64,000 nt of DNA from Acholoe squamosa (lineage: Eukaryota > Annelida > Polychaeta > Phyllodocida > Polynoidae), in assembly GCA_949317995.1 (NCBI GenBank), contig OX439036.1:92417920-92481919 (forward strand), read 5' to 3'. Below the pieces are notes generated by a model. It was not told where the DNA came from. It ran no database searches and was given only the letters and a program-made list of their open reading frames with translations. A program made the position numbers and the translations under genes. Numbering within the stretch: position 1 is the stretch's first letter; each line of letters opens with the position of its first letter. Of this stretch, positions 11,051-22,565 are shown piece after piece.

Positions 11051-13764
11051 TTAGTCTCCCTCAGCATCGGAGTGGAGGACTGCCGAGTCTGCTGAGTCGC
11101 TTCCGTCGTCGTCGTCGCTCTCCCGACCCTCAAGGTCGTCCTTGCCTCCCTGGTCAGTTGGAGCCGTTGGAGATTGACCGACGACATCGACGTCCCCGTC
11201 TATATCCATCGACTGTTCCGCCTCGGCAGGTTCTACTGCTTGGGCAGAAGCCGACGGGTCCGGGCAGACGGCTACACTCGCGGGGACCAGAGGTGTGATG
11301 CCATGACGATCCGGATGGATCTTCGGTGACACCACTCTCTGAATCGGTGGCGGTGTAGGCTCGGTGGCTCCCGAGAGGGTTATCAAGGGAGCCGATGAGG
11401 AAGGCGCGGCTGCTGGTGGGTAGACAGAGGCGCCGAGAGACCTACCCGGGGTGTCAGGCTTGTCCTGCACCACCTGCTCTCGGCCCAACATCGTCATAGC
11501 CGAGCTCAGACTGTCAATCCTTGGAGATAACTCTCTCAAAGGATTCGACTGAGCCGCCAGCGTCCTGACGTCAGGAACCACTCCACCCTCGACGAGGTAC
11601 CTCTGCGCTTCGCGAGAGGGCTCAGTTCGAACGGGCTTCAGGGTTTGGACGCAATGGTGCTTGTCCTTCATCCATTCCGAGAGTTGGACCCCGAAGACTC
11701 TAAAGAATTTGCGGTCGATTTCCTCCCAGCCTTCTATGATACCATCCCTCTTGGTGATATCATATTGGGCCTGTGACTCAAAGTTATTGAGACGCGTTCG
11801 GACATCGGTCAGACGAGAGTCCATCTCCATCTGAACGGTCTGGCGCGCCTCTTCCCTAAGAGCCGGAAGGAGCTCGTTACGGATGGCCATGTTTGTTCTA
11901 TCAAACAGGCCGAACAAGTAGGCACTTGCTTCCTCGCGGAATGCCTCACCGAAATGATCAATAGCAGGGCTACCCGTCATTTGTAGAAGTCCTTTACAAC
12001 GTTCCACGAACGTCTTGGGGACCCCACGTTCGACGCCATCGCCGTATGCAGGCTGTGCCAACTCCCAACGCAAGGTTGCTGTCGGGGTGTCGGCGCCTGA
12101 CACGACATTGGAGAAGGTGGCTCCTGCTCCCGAGGTCAGTATCGCGCCTCCCACGTGGACACGCGGCGTGGCAGCTGGGGTGCTGCCCTCTGCCGCTGTA
12201 GGGGGCTTGACAGGGGGAGACGAGTTGGTGGTCACCTTGGGTTGTCGATCACGACCACTCCGGGATTCCACCGTCTTGCCTCCAGTTTTAGCACCGCTGG
12301 TGCTAGGTTTGGCCGAACCGGTCGAAGCAGTCTTCGACTTTTTAGGAGCCGGGGCTAGGGCGGCTTTCGATGCCTTTTCGGGCTTGGAGGGAGCAGCCTG
12401 CGGCTTAGGCTTCTTAGGTTCAGTCGAACCGGCAGACCTTCCAGCATCTGTAGAGTGGGGCCTCTTGTTCCCACTCGTAGAGGCTGTCGGTCCTGGGTCT
12501 CGAGGACGACTGGCCTCCCGCTTCTTCCGCTGCTCTACCCTGAACTTGGGGTAGGCGCCGTAGAAAGCGGGCATCAGTTCCGGTCTGATATACAGGCGCT
12601 TCGTAGACGGGGGTGCGGGTGCCATCCGCATCCAGTGTCTAGTCGGCGCGCCTGTTTTCTCATTCCGTTCACACTTTCCAACCAGCGTCTCCACTAGTTG
12701 GATAGCGCCCTCGGCGTTGTACTTATGGGGCTGCTTGTACGACTTGAGATGATGCGCCATCAAGCCCCTTCGTGTGGTCACGAAAGGAGGAGAGGTCGGG
12801 TCATCGGGGTCCTGATAACATGGAATGGTCTTTTCCACCTTAACACAACCAAACTGCGGATGGATGGCTCGATGCTCTTCCACCAAGTGTCAAGCATACC
12901 TGCCGTCCGTCACGTATACGCGAGGGGGGAACCCCTTACGTTTGCAGTTCTCGAAAGCACACTGCTGCCCTGGATTGAAGATGTGCCATGCGAACCCAAT
13001 CCGCTGTCGCTCGGGCAGCGACACCCCCGACGAGTCTGAGGCATTCGTGATGTTCTCAATCATCGAGACATACCAGTCGATGGCATGAGTATCATCTGAA
13101 TACCATTCCTCGTCGTCACTACCATCCTTACCGACGAGACTAGGGAGTACCACTTGACCATTCTTGCGGTAGTCCTGAAGCTTGGTCAGTGGCCTGTCAT
13201 CGACGTACTCAGTACGTCGCTTGGCAGTGATCGCTGACAGCCGCTTCCACTCGTCGACAGCCTTGGCCGTGTCTGGGGGAGAGGATACGGTGCTCTCCAC
13301 GGCACCAGCATCGACTTCCGAAGGCTCGGTTCCAGGTTCCGGGGGTGCAGTAGACTTGCTACTCCTTTCCCGGGCTGGAGCCTTCTTGGCTGCGGATTCA
13401 TTTTTGCTACTTTCCTTCTTGGGCACCTTAGGGATCTTGAAGTCTTTCAAGGTCCCCTTGGATGCCTTCGATTCAGTGGGCTTCTTGCCCTTAGAACCTG
13501 AAGGGGTAGCACTTTTCGATGGAGCAGGTGTCGACGGCTCGTCGACCTCCATCTCGTCGGGGGAGGAGTCCCTCGAGGCGGCAGCAGCCGCGACCTTAAA
13601 GTCGCGCTTCTGCTGCTTAGCCGCCTCCTTCGCCTTTCGGCGGAGCTCCTTCTCCCGCTCCTGGGACTCGGCCAAGGCTTTCTGTGCATCCTCGATCTGC
13701 TTCAGAAGAGCTGCACTTTTAGCCGAGGTAGACTCGAGCTCTTGCTCGGGTCTGGTCCTCTTGG

Positions 13765-13795
<31 letters not shown>

Positions 13796-13955
13796 CTTCT
13801 TCTTCTTCTTCTTCTTCTTCTTCTTCTTCTTCTTCTTCTTCTTCTTCTTCTTCTTCTTCTTCTTCTTCTTCTGCGACTTGTGGCTCGCCGAAGAGCTGTA
13901 CCCTGACTGCTCGTTCTTCCTGAACTGATGGGTTCCACTTGAAGAGAAGAACCGT
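11051..13955 (-). CDS. Gypsy-A third ORF (env position), unknown function, one internal stop
   Basis: A frame of about 960 codons downstream of pol, interrupted by one in-frame TGA at 12890-12892. The frame is open from 13,955 but has no early ATG, so the start is unresolved; it may use splicing. Part 1 (to 12,893) has a Lys/Glu coiled-coil-like start (QKALAESQEREKELRRK), a Ser/Pro/Lys-rich middle and a Cys/His cluster (CAFENCK ... HLVEEH) spanning the stop, possibly a C2H2-like finger. Part 2 is Pro/Ala/Ser/Thr-rich, then a structured block (GSPAIDHFGEAFREEASAYL; coiled coil around RLTDVRTRLNNFESQA), and ends in an acidic Asp/Ser tail. No signal peptide or membrane segment, so it is not an envelope. 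I do not recognise the family. Confidence 0.7.
13765..13872. repeat. (CTT)n / (GAA)n microsatellite inside Gypsy-A
   Basis: About 36 uninterrupted CTT units on the plus strand. On the minus strand all three frames stay open through it (poly-Lys, poly-Glu, poly-Arg). The third ORF runs through it in the poly-Lys frame. Confidence 0.95.
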
Positions 13956-14977
13956 TCTCAGACGGGACGAGACGGCGAAGAGGATCTTCGAGGTGTTTCG
14001 ATCCGCACTCTGGCGGGTCGAAGCCTCAAAGGTGCCTTCGATGTACCTCAAACCGCACTCAGGCGGCTCGAGGGACCGAAGACTGGAGTCTCGAGAGAAC
14101 ACGAACCTGCGCTCACGCAGGTCGTGTCCCTCGACACTAGGCAGGGGAGACCTCCTCCACTCAGGTAGGAAGTCCCCAGGCGGAGCGTACTAGCTGGAAT
14201 AAGCTAGGCTTAGTCCAGCTTATCTGCGTCTGACTCTCACGAGAAGGGCGCAGATGTGACCTCCGTGGTGTGCGACGCGGCCTTTTATCCCTGTGGTGCA
14301 CGCCTCTGATTGGAGGAAGGGCCTACGTGACCGAGGAGGGCGAACCCTATTGGTCTATAGCGCATCACGCCATGACCAAATAAGGTAATGCTAAAAAAAA
14401 ATAGAACGACTCACTCTCCTCTCACCGTCACGCTCTGGTTCTCCAGTCGCAATGTTTGCATATGCCGTTATTTCCTATGCGGTCTATGGGTTCCAACACT
14501 ATCAACATGGATAATTAGGACACCCCCCCCTTCTATCAGACTACCGGGACTAAAAATGGTTCCAATATGGATCTACCCTTCGGGCAGAATCCACCAGCCT
14601 ATGCTGGGAACCCATCCTCACAGTCCAATAAAAATCAGAGGCCCCAAATTTCCATGTTTCCAGCGTCAGGTTGTCTCAAACTAAGAGGCAATCGCATGAC
14701 TTCTCGTTGTGTAATTTTTTTATTCACCGTCGGCTTCACGTCCACAGACAGATTTACTCAAGAACGGCACCCGTTATTTTAAATCCTCATTAAAAAAAAC
14801 AGGTTAGTAAAGCTGCTGCTTAGTATTGTGCGAATCATCGATTACTGAGTAGGGTTTAATCTAGGACTTTTCCTGATTCTAACCTTTACTGTAGGAACGA
14901 GTGTTGAGCCTCGGGGCGGGTTACTATCACCCCCTCCTAGCCCGCCGTCCTTTGATGTGGCCGGGCCGACCGGGCTA
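13956..14977 (-). other. Gypsy-A spacer between pol and third ORF
   Basis: On the minus strand the block 14102-13957 has an open frame leading into the GAA tract in the poly-Glu phase, which does not match the third ORF. The rest (14,103-14,977) has no sustained frame. It may hold an internal promoter or a splice acceptor for the third ORF; neither can be pinned down. Confidence 0.4.
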
Positions 14978-17900
14978 TTAACCCGTTTCCGTGTTTGCTC
15001 TGGGTTTCCTTTCATCCTCGACACTCGCTGACCGTTCCTTTGATGAGCCTTGGTGCTTAAGCCTCGCTCGAGTCATAGGTCCGGACTGGAGTGACTGATC
15101 TTTGACCTCAATCGAAACGTTTTGACGTGAAGTTTGTTCAGTGGTTCGAACCTTCGAGCGGGGGTCGGGCTTCCGACATCCCTTCAAAGGCTGTTTAGAT
15201 GCTTTCGACTTATCTCGACGAGCTGGTCGACCACGGCGCCGCTTTGATGGTTTACTGGCATCCAACACCTCCACCTCGCTCAGTTTTTGAGCCTTTTGCT
15301 GTCGTTTTCGATGACCCTGCGTAGTTTGTTTTTTAGACTGAACTTCCGGTCGCGACCTTTCGATCTCTATTTCGACCTGTCCAGAAACAGACTTAGCCCT
15401 TTTCGTGGCCTTACGAGAAGGTGAATCATCATCAAGTTGTGGTTGCAACAACTCGATAGTTTGTGATGGTTCTACACCCAACCACCGGCGCACTCTATCG
15501 ACATTGCTCTTTTGCAACCGCCCGCGGGACGATCGAAGTAATAATGTCGAATCAGAGAGGACAGAATCCACTACGAACGGCCCATCCCAGTTGGGAGCAA
15601 GCTTCATAGCTGCTTGGGGGGTGTGGTACCTCACCACCTGTTCCCCAACTGAGTACCTTCTCTGCTTCAGCCCATAGTCATACCCGACTTTCTGGCGTTC
15701 CGCAGATTAACCTAGATTTTCTCTTACCATGCTGTAACTCTCTCTCAATCGATCATGAAGCTGTTCCACGAAAGTGACGGAACAAGGGACTTCGAGCGGG
15801 TTCTCGATTGAGCCGAAAATCACATCCGCTGGCATGAGAATTTCTTCCCCGAATACCATCATATTTGGACTGCATCCAGTAGAACTGTGTTCAGAGCTGT
15901 TATATGCGGACACCACATATTTAGCCTGTTCATCCCAGTCGTCCATATGTTTGTCTACCAACATAGTCAGACTCTGAATCAATGTTCTATTGAACCTTTC
16001 CACCTGACCATCGCTCTGTGGCCTGTATGGATTGGTCCTCTGTTTTACAATCGTCAAATATTCACACATCTCAGAGAAGAGTCGAGACTCGAATTCTCGA
16101 CCTTGGTCGGAATGCAGAAGCAACGGGACACCAAAGGTCAAAACCCATTCGTCCACGAAAGCTTCTGCACAGGTCTATGCTGTGTGATTTGGTAGGGGAA
16201 TAGCGCATACATACTTGGTGAAGTAATCCTGGATTACTAACATGCAGGTATTCTTGTTTGGCGTGGGTGCAAATCCCGAGATGATATCCATAGCTATCCT
16301 CCCGAATCTCACCCCGAACAGCTCTTGGTGTAAAGGGGATTTACCCATGCCCTCACCGGGCTTTACCAGACAACAGGTAGGACAATGTCGAACCCAACGA
16401 CCTATGTCCTTCCCCATTCCAGGCCAGTAATATCTCCTTTTCACCTTTTCGAGCGTTCGTTTTCGACCAAAATGTGCCGCTGTTCGGTGTCCATGGCAAA
16501 AGGAGAGTACCTCACCCCTCAGTTGGCGTGGTACAACTACTTGAATCGTGCGTCTAGCTCGACCCGCCTCGACTTTCCAACGACACAACAAGCCTTCACG
16601 GAAAGTTAATAGAGGCCATTGCCCTATTAATTTCCGTACCTCGGCGCTCTCGATTAATACATCAGGCCTAGTGGGTTTAGCCCCCTTAACTAGCCATTCA
16701 GCAACTCGTTTGATGTCGGCGTCCGCTTTCTGAGCATCAATGAGTTCATCGAGAGACCAAAATGCTACACCCACCCGGCTGTCTACTAAACTACCTACAG
16801 CTGCCAAAACAGCATTATGACTGCCGCAGTCTGTGCAATCCGACCTCTGGCATAGCCGCACAGGGATACGACTAAGACCATCGGCGTTTAGATGCTTGGC
16901 CCCACTTCGATGTTCGATCTTAGAGTTTTCGAGACCGAACTCCGAAAGGTGGGCCAGCCACCTACCCATCATCCCTTCAGCCTCTTTGAAATTCAGGAGC
17001 CATTTCAAAGACGAATTATCGGTGCGGATAGTGAAGTTACCACCATAGAGGTAGTGCCTAAACTTCCTGGTGTACACGACAACTGCCAACAGTTCCCTTT
17101 TGGTGGTGCAGTAGTTTCGTTGTGTTTTACTTAGAGTGTTGCTAGCAAATGAGATCGGGACCTCTATTCCATCCTGCTCTTGGGATAGAACAGCCCCGAT
17201 CGCGGTATTGCTAGCGTCAGTGTCCAAGATAAAACGACCGTCGGGTGTGGGGAATGGAAGTACAGGTGTCTCCTTGAAACTTCGTTTTAACTCGACAAAA
17301 GCATGTTCGGCTCTCTCCGTCCACGCGAATGCCTCGTAACGACCTCTACTACCTTTAGGTTTTTGGATCACTAAGTCCTGCAAAGGACTCACGAGTTCCG
17401 CGAACCCCGGGATGAACTCTCGGTAGTAGGAACAAAAACCAATGAAGGATCGGATTTCCTTCACTGTAGTGGGCCTAGCCCAAGTCATTACATCGCTAAT
17501 TTTCCCCGGGTTGGCTTCTATACCCTGTTCAGACACGATTCGGCCTAGGTACTCGACCGAAGTCCTAAAAAGCTGACACTTTTTAGGCTTCAACTTCAGT
17601 CCCCATGCTCGAATCCTGTTGAAAACTTCTGCCAGATTCGCCATTGCTTCATCCGTAGTTTTGCCGAAGACGATGATATCATCGAGGTAAACCAGGCAAA
17701 TTTTACCCAGCAAACCCCTCAACATCTCCTCCATCATTCGCTCGAGTGTGGCGGGGGCGTTACACAAACCAAATGCCATTCGATCGAACTCGTAGAGCCC
17801 CCTCTAGTAGGAAAAAGCGATTTTCTCGACGTCGTCGGGATTCATCCCGATCTGCCAATATCCAGATTGGAGATCGAGACAACTAAACCACTTGTTTCCT

Positions 17901-18886
17901 CCTGGGGCATCTAAGGATTCGTCGATGCGCAGGAGAGGGTAGGCATTTTTCTTAGTCACTCCATTCAGACATCGATGATCGACGCAGAATCTCATGGTCC
18001 CATCCTTCTTCGTCACCATCTGGACGGGACTGGACCAGGGACTAGTACTTGGCCTAATCACCCCCGTATCCAACATCTCCTTAAGTTGCTCATCCGCAGC
18101 AGCTTTCTTGCTGAGCGGAATCCTCCTGTAAGGGACTCGGATAGGTTGTGCGTCACCAGTGTCAATGTTATGCAGACATCGATCGTTGCGCCCTAATGGT
18201 TCATCTGGGGATTTAAAGACATCCACATGCTTACGTAGTAAGGCGGACAGCTTCAGTCTTTCTTCTGGCTGGGTCAGGTGGGTGTCACCATACATGTCTA
18301 ACAGCCATGTAGGGAGCTCCCCCGTGTGGGTGCTCACGATTTCTGCTGTCTCGATGTCTGCAGCTTCTTGCTCGAGACGCATCATCACAGATCCTACCTC
18401 CGGTGAAGAGAGTTCACCGTTCCTGTCAGCGTACTGTATGGTACCGACCACCTGGCCTTTTTCCAGGACAATGTCTCGATTCAGTGGATTACAGACAGGA
18501 AACACTGTTCGACGGACATTGCTGACAAGGGCAGCCTCACCAACCAACCCAAAACTTCTCAGAGTCATCGGGTCGGGTTCGACTATGCCCTGTCGATCTC
18601 TTTCCAGACCTTCGGATTTCACCAGTACATCGCACCGATGTCTGGCGGGTATCCTCGTGGTCTGTGCTACTGAGGCTATCGATGACACTCTCTTCAGTTT
18701 ACACTGATGGTGCTCTTCTACCGGCTCGGTCATGACCAATTGACCCGTCCTTGGGTTTAGGATCATACCGTATAATGCCGCGAAGTCGAGCATCAGGGCT
18801 TCTCTCCCGGCGTCGACTTTCACTTTCGATCCAGTCGAACCCTCGATCTCGGAGTTTGGGCTGCCAGCGCCCTGTTCCTTGGCCAT
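14978..18886 (-). pseudogene. pol: Gypsy-A pol: reverse transcriptase, RNase H, integrase
   Basis: One reading frame over 1,300 codons with three in-frame stops (TAG 17804-17806, TAG 16175-16177, TAA 15707-15709) and no frameshift. From the ATG at 18,886 (frame open to about 19,050) come a remnant of the protease C-terminal half (ALMLDFAALYGMIL) without the catalytic DTGA part; RT with MRFCVDHRCLN, CLDLQSGYWQI and YLDDIIVFG; RNase H with ILDTDASNTAIGAVLS, KRELLAV and IRTDNSSLKWLL; the integrase zinc finger H...H...CPTC; the DDE core with MDIISGF, LLHSDQGREFES and SDGQVERFNR; and a basic C-terminal tail with an AT-hook-like RRGRPARR. These enzymes copy the RNA and join the DNA to the genome. 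Each stop sits where a Gln codon (CAG/CAA) would fit by a C-to-T change. Confidence 0.93.
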
Positions 18887-19010
18887 TGAGGCTTTTTCTA
18901 CACCGACATCTTCGGAACCCGACCGGTGATCAACCGGTGCCGCTGTGGTAAAGGGCTGGGACGGCCCTACCGGGACCTTACCTAGTTCCCTCGAATCTAC
19001 TGTCGTCTGA

Positions 19011-19448
19011 TCAGGAGTGCCAGAGGTGCTGATACCTTGGCTTTTCGATGGTCAGGCAGCTCGATTGCCACGTCGAGCCGCCCGCCTCAGTTTTCCCTCC
19101 CTCGATAACCCTGAGTAAATTCTTCAATTGACTCAGCGAGAAGGTCTGTTCCTGTACCTTGGGTTTGGAGGCCTTGTTTGGCGGTTTCGATTTACCAGCG
19201 GATTTCTGACTTTTCTTAGTCTTACTCTCCGCCACGGGCTTCGTGTATGAGGACACCTCCCCCTGCCTCTTCTCGATCAAAGCGGCGTCGGCCAACACCG
19301 ACAATGCATTTGTCGAGGTAGGATTCACCAACTTCGGCAGGAGTTGTCGTTTCCGCAACAACTCATCTGCCAAGTCCATGAGATCCTTGAGAGACATGTA
19401 AGTGCGCCATTCCCGAAGAACAACTGGTTGACTTTGGTTATGAGCCAT
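19011..19448 (-). CDS. gag: Gypsy-A gag C-terminal segment
   Basis: 145 codons overlapping the end of the main gag frame by 11 nt, in another phase. It begins near MAHNQSQPVVLREWRTYMSL and turns into a Lys/Ser/Thr-rich basic stretch (KSAGKSKPPNKASKPK). A nucleic-acid-binding tail is plausible although no CCHC knuckle is seen. The phase change from gag may be a programmed frameshift or a mutation. Confidence 0.55.
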   Translation of the reverse strand: MAHNQSQPVVLREWRTYMSLKDLMDLADELLRKRQLLPKLVNPTSTNALSVLADAALIEKRQGEVSSYTKPVAESKTKKSQKSAGKSKPPNKASKPKVQEQTFSLSQLKNLLRVIEGGKTEAGGSTWQSSCLTIEKPRYQHLWHS

Positions 19449-21408
19449 TCAACCAGTCCACACCTGGATAGGCATCGCCGGCAAGACGTCTCAAAGCAAA
19501 GCCATAGGCTCTAATGCTTTCATTCTTGCCCTGGCGTCTCTTCTCCATTGTGACAATGGGATCTTGCAGGCTAGAAGTCATGGCTTCTGTTACCATGTCG
19601 ACTAGTCCATCCAAAGTCCCATCTCCATGCTCCTCCCATAGCCACACAGTATCAGCTGCGGGGCCATTCTGGAGTAACATGAGGAGTTGAGCTAATGCCA
19701 TACTCGAGGTCCACACATTTACTCGACGGATTTGATTGAATCCGTGGTACCAACGGAGCCAATCATCCTTCCATGTAAATGGAGGGCACTCGACTGACCT
19801 AGTTCGGGCCGGTTCATGCCCGATAGAGGTATTTTCAAACATTCTGCTTGATCTTCTGACCTGATCAAGAGCGAACGTTGTACCTCTTCTAGGTATCTGA
19901 TGGTCCATCCCCATGTTCCTCATAGTCGTGTCTGCACGACTATGATTCATCCCCCAAGGGTTACCGGTCTCGGCCTCACTCAAATGTGAAGCCTCGAACC
20001 TGATATCACTATACTTGGGTGGATCGACATGTTGTTGGGCCGTGGTAGGGGTCGAGAACTGCCCGATCACTCCACTTAGACCATCGGTGCGCGGCATCGA
20101 AGGAACAGGTCGGGCTCGACGTGATCTCGAATCTGTATTCAAGATATTGTCGATAGTCCCCACCATTCTGTTTATCTCTGCCTGCTGTTTTGAATGTTCC
20201 GCCTGTCTTAATTCTGATACTAGGAATTCCAGGCGGTCATGTTCGGGCTTCGAGAGATCTTGTTGTTCGCCGAGGGCAAAGAGTTGCTTAACCTCCTTCA
20301 TGGCACGGTCAAGCCACTCCCTGTAGTCAGGGTTTTCGACTAGGTCCTCTTGAGTGGCAACCCTAGTAGTGCTGCATTCACTACTTTGTTGCTTCTCTCG
20401 AAGTCTAGCGGCACGCACTGTCGATTCTGTCTGCTCCTTCAGACGTTCCTCGAGTGCGAGTTCATCACGAACTTCTTTATTCACCCTGGCTTCGTCAGCC
20501 TCCCTGCGAAACGATATCTCTCGTCGGAGCTTATCGATTTCTCCACGCATTGCTCCCAGAGTATCCGAATCCTTCTGATCCTTCAGTGATTGGGCTACTA
20601 GGGATTCAGATTTCAAGGAATTAAGTTCGGCCTCGTGCCTCGCTTTTTGTTCCATTAGAATCTGATATTCCGCCATCTTGTTTGCGTGTTCGATTCGTTC
20701 CTCACAGCGACGACGCATTTCTGCCTCGTCCCTGGCTCGAGCATCCTCGTCAGCTTGCATCTGACAGAGTAACGACTCCCGTTCCTGACGTAGCTGTTTG
20801 ACCTGCTTTTCATAAGCTGTTAGGTGCTCAGCTACTTCTTCAGTATGCTCGGCTGATTGTTGGTTCAACTCATGCCGCAACTCTTGCAGTTGTTCCTCCA
20901 ACATAGTCTTTTCTACTTCTTGTAGTTTCAACTTATGTTTAAGGGACGTCTGCTCGTGCTGGGCATCCCGAAAATCGTTTCGAGCTCTCTCGACACATTC
21001 TCGGCGGCTAGTAGCAAGGTGGTCGATCTTCGCTTTTAGTGATTGACAATCCATTGCTGTCAATCGACTACGCTCGATCTCCGACTTCGTTGCAAGTAAG
21101 GACTCTTTTTCGCTAGAGAGCTGCTTGACCTTCTCTTGAAGATCAGCAAGTTCTCTATTCGCGATCTGAGTCTTATTCGAAGCCTCTAGCGCTTGCTGCC
21201 TAAGCTGTTCCAATTTCAGCTCTATTTCTGTACTCTTCTCCTGAGCTTTCATGGTGTTACTCGCGAGAGCATCCAACTGCTGGCGACCCTGGTGCAGTTG
21301 GCGTTGCTGCTCTTGCAGCAACTCCTCGTTGAGTCCCCTGCCACTGTCCATACTTCCTTGTACCGACACGGGCGAGGGACCCTCGAAGGACCAACTGCCA
21401 AGGCCCAT
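19438..21408 (-). CDS. gag: Gypsy-A gag: coiled-coil and capsid domain
   Basis: 656 codons from ATG at 21,408. Residues roughly 25-330 form a long heptad-rich coiled coil (LEQLRQQALEA, LRQERESLLCQMQADED). Then comes a low-complexity linker, and from about residue 545 a Retrotrans_gag-type capsid (WKDDWLRWYHGFNQI, NESIRAYGFALRRLAGDAYPG). Gag forms the cytoplasmic particle that packages element RNA. The N-terminal coiled coil is unusually long for Gypsy gag. No protease frame follows directly. Confidence 0.85.
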   Translation of the reverse strand: MGLGSWSFEGPSPVSVQGSMDSGRGLNEELLQEQQRQLHQGRQQLDALASNTMKAQEKSTEIELKLEQLRQQALEASNKTQIANRELADLQEKVKQLSSEKESLLATKSEIERSRLTAMDCQSLKAKIDHLATSRRECVERARNDFRDAQHEQTSLKHKLKLQEVEKTMLEEQLQELRHELNQQSAEHTEEVAEHLTAYEKQVKQLRQERESLLCQMQADEDARARDEAEMRRRCEERIEHANKMAEYQILMEQKARHEAELNSLKSESLVAQSLKDQKDSDTLGAMRGEIDKLRREISFRREADEARVNKEVRDELALEERLKEQTESTVRAARLREKQQSSECSTTRVATQEDLVENPDYREWLDRAMKEVKQLFALGEQQDLSKPEHDRLEFLVSELRQAEHSKQQAEINRMVGTIDNILNTDSRSRRARPVPSMPRTDGLSGVIGQFSTPTTAQQHVDPPKYSDIRFEASHLSEAETGNPWGMNHSRADTTMRNMGMDHQIPRRGTTFALDQVRRSSRMFENTSIGHEPARTRSVECPPFTWKDDWLRWYHGFNQIRRVNVWTSSMALAQLLMLLQNGPAADTVWLWEEHGDGTLDGLVDMVTEAMTSSLQDPIVTMEKRRQGKNESIRAYGFALRRLAGDAYPGVDWLNGS

Positions 21409-21682
21409 TGGAGTACATAGGACAAACTCTATCCCCTCAAGAAATTCTCAGCAGCCGACACTCGCCAATTGAGTAGCCCGCTCCTTTGATACAGGCCCAA
21501 CGGGTCAGACGATGGACCTATTATCAGAGAGTGGTTCAAACCACCACCGATTAGTGGATCGTTCATATCCACTAACGGGCCTGCAGTCGCTTGATGTTGG
21601 TGATTGGGGTCATCACCTTCATCCAAGTGACCCTGCATGTCGAACTTAAGCTCGCAGTACCTATGCGGACTAAAGTTAACAA

Positions 21683-21697
21683 CTGATCACGGCACCA
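21683..21697 (-). promoter_or_regulatory. Gypsy-A primer-binding site
   Basis: Reads TGGTGCCGTGATCAG on the minus strand, one base after the 5' LTR. The leading TGG pairs with the CCA end of a tRNA. The tRNA is not identified. Confidence 0.7.
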
Positions 21698-21698
21698 G

Positions 21699-22141
21699 TG
21701 TAGTGTTCTACCCCTCGATGTTCAATCGAATCTTTCGATAAACAACGAAGAACAACTATTCAGGTTCCAGTTAAAACTTTATTGTCTAATAACACATAGG
21801 CATCAGCCGTTCTCGATCACTCTATAACAAGTTCGACACTAGGCCTTCTAGTGTCTACAGTTGATACTCCACATACACCTCCTCTGTGCAGCAGCACAGA
21901 GGAGTACTAGAATATGGTAGCCGGGCAGCCGCCAACCATCGCTCACGATGGTCAGTCGGGGCTGGACTGACCTTGAGGAAGGCCGTACAACGGCCTTATA
22001 TACACCGGAGTCGAGGGCCACGTGACAAGTGGTGACGTGGCGCTGGACTCCAGCGCCCCCAGGCGTCGGGTAATAGAGGTGCTCTCGATGTCGCCCATGA
22101 GGACCACGAAGGTACCTCGAAGACGACGCGGGACCACCACA
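21699..22141 (-). repeat. Gypsy-A 5' LTR
   Basis: 443 bp, TG...CA ends, nearly identical to 9855-10322 apart from a 24-bp deletion. Followed on the minus strand by the primer-binding site and about 270 nt of leader before gag. Confidence 0.92.
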
Positions 22142-22145
22142 CTCC

Positions 22146-22530
22146 TATACATCTATCTACGAAGACATTGGTACCTTTCCAGAAAACATCGTTGAAACAC
22201 TCTTTCAACGAATCGAATGACTGATTAGCAACGAGACCTTTATGTACATGTTGTGTTAACAACAACGCTTTAAAAAACAAAACACATCTGTTGCATCGAT
22301 TATTTCCCATGTGTAACACAGGTCGCAAGTACACATTTTTTCTTCCTTAAACAATATACCGGTAGGTAAGGTAGTAGTACTACCTTGAACGTTAGAACAA
22401 CATACAACGATCTTGTACAACCCTACAAGCAGTATTGGCGACACAAGAAATAAATAGTCGGTGACTTTACCAATTTTAGTGGGTGCGATGTCTGTTTGTT
22501 CAGGTGTAACAAGGGGTGTGTATTCGTCAG

Positions 22531-22565
<35 letters not shown>

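Larger units (their letters stand above)
9855..22141 (-). mobile_element. Gypsy-A: complete 12.3-kb Gypsy/Ty3 LTR retrotransposon
   Basis: LTRs at 9855-10322 and 21699-22141 start and end TGTAGTG...CCACCACA on the plus strand. They differ by a 24-bp indel and about nine substitutions by eye. The element is flanked by a 4-bp target duplication, CTCC (9851-9854 and 22142-22145). Minus-strand order is LTR, PBS, gag, pol (RT, RNase H, integrase), a large third ORF, PPT, LTR. The RT-RH-IN order and a TFGVPLLLHSDQG-type integrase place it in Gypsy/Ty3. All coding parts carry at least one stop or frameshift, so it is probably not autonomous now. It inserted into gene X. Confidence 0.95.

Noticed and set aside
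12015-12554. 179-codon plus-strand frame
   Set aside because: Antisense shadow of the Pro/Ala/Ser-rich part of Gypsy-A's third ORF; GC-rich repeats keep it open.
15707-17806. Alternative genetic code with TAR read as Gln
   Set aside because: TAA and TAG clearly end other frames in the window (host exon, gag, third ORFs), so decay is simpler.
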